Source of the DNA: Cornus controversa
Taxonomy: Eukaryota; Streptophyta; Magnoliopsida; Cornales; Cornaceae
Assembly: GCA_026545225.1 (NCBI GenBank)
Contig: CM048848.1
Location: 45,758,806 to 45,822,805, forward strand
Length of the DNA: 64,000 nucleotides
Direction: 5' to 3'
In this document: positions 39,073 to 49,043 of the stretch, one piece after another
How the letters are laid out: every line of letters starts with the position of its first letter
How positions within the stretch are numbered: the first letter of the stretch is position 1
Made by a program: the position numbers and the translations under genes
Notes under the pieces: generated by a model
Told to the model about the DNA's origin: nothing
The model's input: the letters and a program-made list of their open reading frames with translations, nothing else
Database searches by the model: none

Positions 39073-40338
39073 GATGCAAATAGGTGTTGCTAGATAGACT
39101 ATACTTTCTTAAGGCACCTGAGTCCCCACTGTCCATTCTCTCTTCCTTTATTTATTTATTTTTGTTTTGGTATGGATTATATATTTATTCTCCTTAACCA
39201 ATCATATCATTTATTTAATTATATGCAGTGAAGTTGTTTTTCAAATTTTATATGATCTTTAATTTTTTTTAACCCATTTTTTTGTCTTGGGGGTCGTGGA
39301 CCCAAAATTTATTTTATGTTGAAACTTGATATATAACGGTGCTAGGATTTGTAGTGTGAGGGAGAACACTGAAAGTTGAAATAGAGAATGAGGGAGAGAC
39401 AAAGGATTTGGCTTTGGGACTTGATAACTTGTAATCTCTGTTTTTCTTTGCATAGTGAAATATCTTTGCCAATCTTTACCTTAGACGTAGGTTATAAGTC
39501 GAATCACGTAAATTTTTGTATTTTTTGTGGTGCATGGCTTTATATTTTCTGTCAATTGTTGATAATGTCCGTGGTTTGCCAGTATTTGTCGCAACATGTA
39601 TATATTTATTTATTAGTAAATAAAAAAATTGAATAATTGATAAACATAAATATACAATAAGATATGTTTGGGAGCACCACTTGGACTGTTGGAAGAAATG
39701 GCAACAAAAGTCCTCTCTTCCCAAGTGTTTCTTTTTTTTTTTTTGTCAAGTTTTCCGGTCAAACATAAATCAATGAGCTAGCAGTCACTCAATGTACATA
39801 TATGGAGAAGAGTAGTGGTAGGGAGTCCGAATCGGATTAGGCTGATAATAGTTTTATGTGAGTAGAGTTGTAGGTCCTATCACATGACCTTACCATGACA
39901 TCATGTGGTGGGGCCACCACCCTATCACATAAAAATAAAATCGGACTAGTCGGATCGATCTCCAAATCATTATTCTATAGAGAATACAACTGGGACTAAC
40001 AATTAATCTCAATGAAGAATTGAAAGATATGCAAGTGATCTAAACAGCTAGCCATGAAAGACCTTAGCCTCTGATTTCCTAGGAAGTATAAATGAACACA
40101 ACTCACCCCCAACATTCTGTTTTTCAACATGACATACAAAATCACCAATACTATATATCATTACTCAAGTGATCGAAACATATATCCTCTTTGGCCATAA
40201 ACAAGTTCATTTGAACCTCTTTCGGATTTGATAGTCTAAGCAGGAGATTCTATATGCCCTGAACACAGCCTTTTATATAATACAATTTTGTCGACCACCC
40301 TTCTTTGATAACTTCAACCTCTAATCATGTGTCAATGT
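39073..40338. other. Gene-free intergenic DNA
   Basis: No supported gene. It contains the possible hAT right-end remnant at 39279-39303. The remainder, up to the receptor kinase stop codon at 40339, would include that gene's 3' UTR. Confidence 0.45.
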
Positions 40339-43300
40339 TTACAGAGTTTCCGAGGTTGGACAATCTGCTGGTAGTCTTGGAGGAGAAGACAAGATAGGCA
40401 GTGGAGGGATTTGTAAGGATTCTGGATTCCCTTCTAACATATCTACCACCCTACTCATTGGTGGCCTTGTTGAGGGGTCAGTTTGTATGCACCACAAGCC
40501 AATTATTATCATTTTTCTTGCTCTTTCATTTTCCTCTTCATTCATAATACCATACAGCCCTAAATCACCCTCATTCACTTGTAGCCGTTTGTGTATCCAA
40601 TGCGGAAAATATATCTCACTGGTATGATCAACTCCGACATCAACATTCTTTCTGCCTCCAACCATTTCCAAAACCATCATTCCGTAACTATAGACATCCG
40701 ATTTGTGAGAGACCTCCCCAAAGTTTCTAGAAAATACTTCTGGAGCAATGTACCCTGCTGTCCCTCTTGTACCTAACATTGATATGATCATGCCATCTTT
40801 CTTAGGGCATAGTTTAGAAAGACCGAAATCAGAGATCTTTGGGCAGAGGTCTTCGTCTAGAAGAATGTTATGAGGCTTTATGTCAAAGTGCAGAATTCGT
40901 GTGTTGCAACCACGGTGCAAGTACTCTAATCCTTGAGCAATGCCAACTGCGATTTGATACAACGTTTCCCAACCTAATTGACGTTGTTGTTTTGAGGAAC
41001 TTCCATTGTATATGAACTTCTCGAGAGAGCCATTGGGCATGAACTCGTAGATGAGAGCTCTTTTCTTGCCCTCAAAACAAAAACCGAGAAGAGTGACAAT
41101 GTTAATGTGGGAAGTCCTACTAATGCTAGCAACCTCATTAGTAAATTCTTCTCCATTACCTGTTGAATCGTTCAAAATCTTCACTGCAACCGGATGGCCA
41201 TTCTGTAACTTCCCCTTGTACACACCACCATAGCCTCCTCTGCCTAATTTGTACTTAAAAGAATTGGTCATTTTCTTAACTTCTGAATAACTGAATCTTT
41301 GTGGGGCAAGGGACCCGTAGTTCTTCAGAAAGGCCTCAATTTTTTTATGGTTTTCGGTTTCCTTCTTCCAGAAGAGCAGAGATTTCACTGATAAGTATTT
41401 CCTCTTGAACCAAAATATTAGGATTATTGCCATCACTACTCCAGCAGCTGAAATTCCTGTGATCAAAGAAATGAGTCGACAATGAACGAAAAGCATATTT
41501 TAGGCAATTCATTTGAAGAAAATTAGATGTATACCTTGACAAGGTCAAGAGGTTAGTTCCAGATATCAGAGAGAGTTTCTAATTGGTTTGTGTTCTAAAC
41601 TCATTTTCAGAAAAAATGTTGAAGACAAACAGTACATTTGTCTAAACTTATAATGGGCGAACCAAACCAACATAGAGATTAGTTTAGTGAATGGATTACC
41701 TATTGCAACTCTCATCAGAAACTTCCATTTGTTCCCTGCAACATATCCAAAGTATATATATCATTATAACTTCCACAAAATGAGAATAACTATAATTATA
41801 ATTACACTTCCCAAGTTTTGAAGTGTAAACAAGTGATACATCCTGTAACTAAATGTGAGATATACCCCTTAATTAGTATGCCTTTGACTAATCTCCCAGG
41901 CTTATGTCTTCTCTTCCATCATTTTGGTTGAAGTTCTCATATATAACAGAATCGATCTGATGCTGAACACTGATGCTTACAGAGAACAACATGCTCTCAT
42001 TTTTTATGCCAAAAAAAGAAAAGAAAAAAGAAGCTATATATGGAAAAATAATAATTTTAATACGATTTTCTTGTTTTGAATTTGGCCTTTAAAATATGAC
42101 ATCATTACAATTATCCGATATGCAGCTTGAAAAGAAAAACTTAACAATTGCAGCACAAACAGGTCATTAGATCTATAAGATTGGTTCTAAGTTTCTGATT
42201 TTAATAGTAACAGAAGGAGTGGAAAGAAACTAGTCAAATTATTGAAGGAATTAAAATTTATAATGGATTTGGAACTAGGCTATAAGGCCTCGAGGATGTT
42301 TCCCGTGTATTAGGGATTTTACCTCGTAAAATTGGTGTTGTGATTGCTTAGTCTTTGTCTCTTGCATATTTACAAACACAGGGCAGCCTATAGCAGTTCA
42401 TTGAGGACTTTTATCAAACACTGCTCTTAGTTGCTTCTAGTAGTTGTTTTAAGTAAAGCTAAGCCACCAAACTTATCTCAAGTCAAGCATTGAATGTTTT
42501 AAAGTGTATAACAACCAATTCACCCCCTCCCCTCTTGGGTCTTCAGTAACAGAAGGAGAGTAGAAAGAAGGGAATCAAATTTTGAAGGAATTATAATTTA
42601 GGAATGAAATTATGCAGGAATAATGCTATCTTTTTAGGGTAAGATTCATGTTGCTGATGCATTTCCACTTCCAAAAACATGGAAAGAAGTAAAATGTGAT
42701 GAATAAAAAAAAAAGAAGGAAGAATAAAACTTGATCACCATCAAAAGGGTGCCACTGAATCGTCCTAGAAAGACTAATCTTTTGATTGATGTTTGCATCT
42801 TCAATAATTTGTTCAGCCCAAATGTTACAATTGATGATGATGAAGATGAATCCTTTCATCCTGCTGATTTTTTCTATGTGGAGTCTGTGGAGGGTTAGAT
42901 GTATGCAGCTTTACCTTCGGATACAAAAAGTCTATTTCCTTGTTTTGAATAGGTCATAATGGAGCAACCTTGCTCTTGCACCAAGGCTCGCCCTCAGTGT
43001 GACACCTCTAAATATATCAAATGTTCAAAAAGAATGTCGTTATGGTGATTTTAGCCACTCAATCCCACAAATAAGAAAAAATCAACTGCAAAACTTGAAT
43101 TAGGTTCTTATCAATTGGTGCAAAGGAAGCAACATGTTGTGCAAAAATGGATATTACCTTCTCTTCCATTCATACATCGAAACTCTTGCTCAACATCTAG
43201 ACACTGGCCTCCTTTCTCTCGACACACGTAACAATCAGGAGACACAACCAGCTTCAGAGAGAAATTAGCAGCCAATAGTCCAAATGGGTCACTGGCATTT

Positions 43301-43902
43301 AGATGCATTTGCGGCGGTAACACTGGTAGCTGAATAACTGAACAATGGTGTGGGAAACCAGCTGGAGTACTACTTGATTCACCATCATCTGGATATTTGT
43401 AGTAGACAGAGTACCCTGCACAGCCTTTGTAATTCTTGTAGTTACCACTGAAATGTTTATCCCCCTGCGCGGCAAGTCCAGGAGGAGTAGTCCTACTGTT
43501 GCATTTGAAGAAGGTGAGATTGTGCAAGATGGTCAAGGACATGAAAGGTAAGTTGGGGAGAGAGATATTCTTGAAGGTATCGTCACAACTTCGGAGAGAT
43601 AAAAGGTTTTGAAGTGCATGGTCCTGAATTTGAAGGGTATCTTCATGAGTTATCCCTGTAAAGTTATACAATTGACCTGCAAGCAGTTGGACTTTTGGGA
43701 TTTCTACATCACAATATAGGATGACCAGCCCACATCCGGGATAGGTGTTATTGGTGAAAGGGAAGCTGAAGGAGCCGAAAGTTCTGCAGTTGAAGGATTG
43801 TGGGCAAAGAGGGTGGAATTTGCTGGTAGCTTCAGCTATGTGAATGTGAAGAAGCAACAGATGGGAGAGAACAAAGCAACCAGAAAATGAGGCAATACCC
43901 AT
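40339..43902 (-). CDS. LRK10L-type receptor-like protein kinase
   Basis: Exons on the minus strand are 43902-43158, 41735-41700 and 41456-40339 (both introns GT-AG, phase 1), giving 632 residues. Residues 1-25 are a signal peptide. Residues 30-245 form a Cys-rich ectodomain of the GUB_WAK_bind/WAK_assoc kind (CPQSFNCRTFGSFSFPF near the start, CYVCREKGGQC near the end). The 36-bp exon 2 plus the start of exon 3 encode the transmembrane helix (about 256-278). The kinase has a glycine loop GRGGYGGV (332-339), Lys353 in VAVK, HFDIKPHN (450-457), DFG (470-472) and APE (498-500). All catalytic residues are present, but the HRD Arg is Phe, making it a non-RD kinase as usual in the Lr10/PR5K-like group. 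Expected at the plasma membrane; family members act in pathogen, hormone or stress signalling. The ligand cannot be inferred. Confidence 0.95.
41736..43157 (-). other. Intron 1 of the receptor kinase gene
   Basis: 1422-bp intron holding a 278-bp insertion (42267-42544) between two copies of a roughly 62-bp direct repeat (42205-42266 and 42545-42606, agtaacagaaggag...gaaggaatta). Near the right end of the insert is caattcaccccctcccctc, a phrase common near Copia LTR ends, so a retroelement remnant is possible. The flanking repeats are much longer than a target duplication. Confidence 0.6.
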
Positions 43903-43950
43903 TCAGAGGTTACCAGTTTAACAAAAGAAAAATTAACATCTACTACTATT

Positions 43951-44266
43951 GGATCCAAGAATGAAGAAGAAGAAGAAGAAATCTAATTCAATTTTAACAT
44001 GCCCGTTGACTTGGAAATTTTGCTACTGAAGACTTCGTGGAGATAAATTGGATCCAAGAATGAAGAAGAAGAAGAAGAAGAAGAAATCTAATTCAATTTT
44101 AACATGCCGGTTGACTTGGAAATTTTGCTACTGAAGACTTCGTGGAGATAAATTGGATCCAAGAATGAAGAAGAAGAAGAAGAAGAAGAAGAAGAAGAAA
44201 TCTAATTCAATTTTAAAATGCCGGTTGACTTGGAAATTTTGCTACTGAAGACTTCGTGGAGATAAT
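43951..44266. repeat. Three-copy minisatellite with internal (GAA)n growth
   Basis: Units start at 43951, 44050 and 44155. Each has an 81-bp nearly invariant part (ggatccaagaat ... acttcgtggagataa) plus a GAA run of 6, 8 and 11 triplets respectively. It lies 49-364 bp upstream of the receptor kinase start codon, in the expected promoter or 5' UTR. Confidence 0.97.
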
Positions 44267-44415
44267 GTCGCAAGTGGGGGTATATGCTAGTTCTCTGAGA
44301 TTTATTTAAAGAGTTCGGCTACCATGAGGTTGGATATAATGATAATTGTCTTGAGCTTTCCATATATCTAGTTCAAGTAGTTTCAACTCATTTTTTTTTA
44401 ATAGAATCACTTAAA

Positions 44416-45232
44416 CAGGGCCGGCCCTGGGCCTAGGCGGCCCAGGCGGTCGCCTAGGGCCCCAAAAATTTTTAATTTTTTGAGGGCCCCCAGCCCACTA
44501 GGTGTTATTTAAAAAAAATATATAGTAACTAATAACCCAATACACTAGTCTGGGCCAATAACAAAGTGGGCCTCATTTAAAAAAATAATAATGGTCCAAT
44601 ACAATAGTCTGGGCCTCATTTAAAAATAAAAAAAAACAAATTACTACTAACTATTTGTCTTAGGCATTTTTTTTTTTTTTTAAAACTCCTTCCCAATACA
44701 CTAGTCTGGCAATAACAAAGTGGGTCTCATTTAAAAAATATTGATGATGGTCCAATACAATGGTCTGGGCCTCATTTTTTTTTTTAAAAAATAAATTACT
44801 AATAACTGTTTGTCTTAGACATTTTTTTTTTTTTAGAACTCATTTCCTTTTATTCTTCTATTTTCACAACGGCAATGCAACGACTTTCCTTTGAGGATTG
44901 TGAGCACTTTAATTGATAATTTTGCAGCTCCAGATGAAAGACGATCACATCACATTTACTTTGATATGACTTTCAATTTTGATTTTTGTGACTAAAGGGT
45001 GTTGAATATTTTTTTTAATTTTTTTATATGAACTGGATCGTGCTATTTATAAAGCACCAAGACCAGGATTTTTTTCAACATTAATATATTTTATTTGTTT
45101 ATTGTCTCATTTTAATAAAAATTTTGCACTCCTATAGAATTTATCTGCACGTGAAAATTTAGGTAGAAAGGGCCCCATTTGAAAGTCCGCCTAGGGCCTC
45201 TCAACATTTTTGGAATCTCAGGGCCGACCCTG
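44416..45232. mobile_element. Non-autonomous hAT element with 8-bp TSD
   Basis: The termini CAGGGCCGGCCCTG and CAGGGCCGACCCTG are inverted repeats with one mismatch. The flanks carry the identical 8-bp cacttaaa (44408-44415 and 45233-45240). The subterminal sequences are also inverted (cctaggcgg...cgcctagggcccc and gggcccc...cgcctagggcc). The interior has two versions of a segment of about 160 bp (44529-44690 and 44693-44830) containing actagtctgg, caataacaaagtgg and ggtccaatacaat-gtctg. No transposase. Confidence 0.92.
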
Positions 45233-45534
45233 CACTTAAACAAACTTCTCTTATTTTCCTTCTCTCATCCCATAATTTTTTACGGGCAAACTGCACACAC
45301 AAAAAAAAAAATTAATAATAACAATAATCACTTATTGGGAAAAGAATCCATGTCTATTATTTTTGACATTAAACCCGCTCAACTAATGAAAATCTTATGG
45401 GAGCGAGGGGTTAATGCCACGAAAATGTTCTTTCAAATGCAGAAAAAGAAAATACAAGTGGACGAATCTCCTTATAAATAATATAAATAAATAAAAAATA
45501 TTAATAAATCCTACTTATTTCTTTGAATGACAGG

Positions 45535-45843
45535 ACTATAAATTTTTAATAATACCATTAATTCGTACATTTTGATTTATATTTTCATAATTATAAATGA
45601 TAACTTGAAAGTTTGAAGATTTAGAATTAATATGAAAAAATATATATCAAAATGTATGAATTAGTGGTATTATTGAAAATTGATAGCATGGTCATTAAAA
45701 AAAAGTAAGATTAATAAAATTACAAAATTATACAATTATAAACCATAAAGTTAAAGGTTTGAGAAATAAGAATTAATATTAAAATATTTATCAAAATGTA
45801 TAAATTAATGTTATTATTGAAAATTTATAGCATTGTTATTCAA
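45535..45843. repeat. MITE-like inverted and direct repeats
   Basis: An arm at 45535-45590 (aataataccattaattcgta) is the inverse of 45634-45690 (aatgtatgaattagtggtatta). A third, direct copy of the latter is at 45780-45840. The structure fits a small foldback element followed by tandem duplication. No target duplication is evident. Confidence 0.6.
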
Positions 45844-46210
45844 ATAAAAAGGAGGAGGGTTTAATGTAAAAAAAATAGATGAAAGAGGTTTTTTGCTAAT
45901 AAGAGATAGACTGAGGGAATTTTTTTGTAGTTTATCCAATAATTAGGTTTGTCATATTCGCCGAACTGATGCAACGGGATCGACAGCTGAATCCAACTCC
46001 CGATTGATTGACGAGACTTTAATTTGAAGTCAAATCAGGCCGGTTTCTGAGCTATTATAGATGTTTCTTGCTGAAACGCTAGGTTCGGGCCGGGTCCTGA
46101 TTAATGGAACTACTTCAATTGATATAACTGATCCCATAAAGAATGGTAAAAATATTTCTAGAGTGAACGTCATCGATCTCTGCTACAACTGGAATAACGA
46201 TTTTTTTTTC
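45844..46210. other. Unassigned intergenic DNA
   Basis: GC content rises at 45955-46200 compared with its neighbours. A short open frame at 46061-46252 (MFLAETLGSGRVLING) runs into a poly-T tract at 46201-46216; I do not recognise it. This stretch may be part of an older retroelement. Confidence 0.3.
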
Positions 46211-46214
46211 TTTT

Positions 46215-48547
46215 TTGAATGCATTAGTACTGTCTTTCTCTGTGTTAATTAATGGAGAGAGAGGCACTCAATTCTCTCCTTTCAGAGGTCTCAGACAAGG
46301 AGACCCGATCTCTCCTTATTTGTTCCTGTTTTATACCGAGGGCCTCATAATTCTCTTTCGCGAAGCAATGAGACGAAACCAACTTAAAGGTCTTAAAATT
46401 GGCCGAGGATGCCTCGCGATTTCTCACTTGCTATTTGCAGACGACGCCCTTCTCTTTTGCCAAGTCAAGGAAACCGAAGTGAGAAAAATCAAACACATTT
46501 TGGACAGATATGAAGCTTTAACTGGGTGCGCAGCTTGTTAATTTTGAAATTAAAGTCTTGCATTTTTTTCAGTCCACATACTTTTCCCTTCTTAAGAAAC
46601 CAACTGTGACTCTTACTGGGTATTAGAAACGTTGATTGGGCAAATAGTTACTTGGGATTACCTTCCCTCCTTGGGAGATCAAAAGTTGCTTCATTCCAAT
46701 ACATTTCAGATAAGGTTTTTTCAAAAACTAAACTTCTCAAAGGCAATCTTCTTTCCAAGGCAGGAAAAGAAGTTATGATAAAGGTTGTTCTCTCAGCTCT
46801 TCCAAGTTTCTCCATGTATTGTTTCAAGATTCCCAAGCATCACTGCAAGGCCCTCACTAGTAAACTTTCTAATTTCTGGTGGAGTGGGGAGGAAAAGTCG
46901 AACAAGATCAAATTGATAGTTGGAAAAACCTGTGAAAATCTAAAGAAGTCGATGGTATTGGTTTCAAGAATATTGAAGCCTTTAATCTGGCTCTCATAGC
47001 CAAATTGGCATAGCGAATGGAAATCGGTGATGATTCCCTGCTGTTCAAATTGTTTAAAGAGAAGTATTTTCAAAATTGCAATTTATTAATTTCCTCCACC
47101 AAGCCTCAGGCGTGATGGGTGTGGAAAAGTAGCCAAGCGGCAAAGGAAGTTATTTCGCGGGGTTCGAAATGGAAAGTGGGGGAGGGTCACACAATTAACT
47201 GTTGGATTGACAATTGGTTGCCTGACAAATCTCATTTAACAGTCTCAACTTTGAGAAATGATTCTAACATTCAATCGATTGCAGACCTTATCAACCATTC
47301 CTCTCACTTTTGTAAAACAGATCGAACTAGTTTCTCAACTCTTCAATCAACGAGATAGCAACCTTATCTTTCAAATTCCTCTAAAAGAATTTGGTGGCTT
47401 AGACTGCAAGATCTAGGGGATGATCGCCAATGGAGAATTTTTTGTTAAGAGCGCCTACTACCTTGCCCTTTCATTAATTTCTTGCAATGCTCCACCCTCA
47501 AATGAAGAAGGCTGTAGTTTCGAGGCCGAAAGAACCAAAATGTGGAAAGGAGTATGGAAGATTAAAACTTATCGAAAAGTTCAATTTTTCCTCTGGCAAT
47601 GCCTTCATGAAAGGATCTTAGTCTTCTAACAATTAATTTCTAGAAGAGCGACTGATGAAGCTTCTTGTCGAATTTTTGGAAACGCTGAAGAAACCATTGA
47701 TCACATGCTTTGTTTATGTCCGGCTGCATGCAAGGTATGGAAATTAAGCCCTTTGAACTTGGATTTCAGTGGCGGTTAGCCCATTTTATGGTAAAAGCGT
47801 TGGCACAATCTCATTGAAATTTGGAACTCTAATGATGATTCTAAAGATTGTATCAGTCTTGCTTCGTTTATCTGTTGGGGCATTTGGAAGAGCTGGAACA
47901 ATGTTATTTTCAACAACAAATCCTGATGGCATCTGTTATAAAACAATCAAGGATTTTCATGAATTTAAGGAAGTGAGTAGGTAGGAAAATTTGTGTTTAT
48001 TGCCTCATGAGGTTATCCCTCATATCCCAAAAGTGTGGACTGCTTTGGAGTTTGGCTCGCTTAAATTAAATTTTGATGCCTCATATAATGCAGTGGACAA
48101 AATGTGTAGTAGAGGTTTAATTTTGAGAAATTCTCTTGGCCATCTAGTTAAAGTTGCCACATTGTTTTGTAAACATGTTCACAATCCAACTATTGTTAAA
48201 GGCCTCATCCTAAGAGAAGCTTTGAAGCTTTTGAAGTGGTGAAAATATTGTAACGTTGTTATTGAAGATGACTGCAAAATAGTGATGAAACTATTACTAA
48301 CGAACGAAGCCTTGATGGTTCTCTTTGAAGACATCTCTTCTCTGTTGCAGGATTGCCCTGGTGTCTCCCTCTCGTGGACTCCTAGGTCAGGTAATTCGGT
48401 TGCTCATGTATTAAGTAAGCATGCTTTGTCAGCCAAGTCCGATGATTTTGTTTGGAGCATTTAGCCTTCGTGATTGTTGAAGGCTTTACTCCCTGAATGT
48501 ATTCCTTCTCAATTTTAATGAAATTTTCTCTTTTAGATAAAAAAAAT
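46215..48547 (+). pseudogene. 5'-truncated LINE (L1-type non-LTR retrotransposon) remnant
   Basis: Homology runs through successive broken frames. Reverse transcriptase: RGLRQGDPISPYLF and the catalytic-box variant FADD in LLFADDALLFC, at 46284-46475. RT thumb: NYLGLPSLLGRSK, then KAGKEVMIKVVLSALP, at about 46650-46820. A zinc-binding RT region: GSKWKVGEGHTINCWIDNWLP, at about 47160-47225. RNase H-like: LKLNFDASYN at 48060 and WTPRSGNSVAHVLSKHAL at about 48377. Frameshifts occur near 46530 and 46950 and in-frame stops later. Endonuclease and ORF1 are absent. The 3' end is AT-rich, finishing in a short A-run near 48539-48545. No target duplication was found. Confidence 0.92.
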
Positions 48548-49043
48548 GTGTAATCATTAACCCAGTTATAGGCTCTTGTGTTTTGGGCTTTATTGTTTTT
48601 TGGGTCTAAATATTTTGTGGGTTGTTGTGCTTAGCCCTTTGGCAGTAGTCTCTATTAGATTATACATTTTACTGTGGGGGAGAAAGATTGAAGTGGAACT
48701 TTCTAAGTCACATAATTCTTTCAAATGAGTGTCGCTCTCGCGTTCCGCGCAGGCTCCAACTCTTGAGTTCCGTGCACGCTTTTGATTTGCCACTCTCTCA
48801 ATATCACGTAACATCTGTCTCTTTCGCACTCTTGTTCTTGCTCTCGCACTCGCAGCCATTCCTATTCTATGTGATTTATTACTGCAACCAAACCACAAGT
48901 TTCTTTTGTATCAGGCACAGTCTTCTTATTTATATATTATATTTTATTTTCATATCAACTTAGATATTTAAGTATGAGTAATGATCCAGATGATGAATTC
49001 GACAGTTTTTGAATGAATTTTTTTGAGTATGTGATACATCATC

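Noticed and set aside
48590-48898. 102-codon minus-strand Arg-rich frame
   Set aside because: It lies downstream of the LINE end with no recognisable domain; probably chance in a GC-richer patch.
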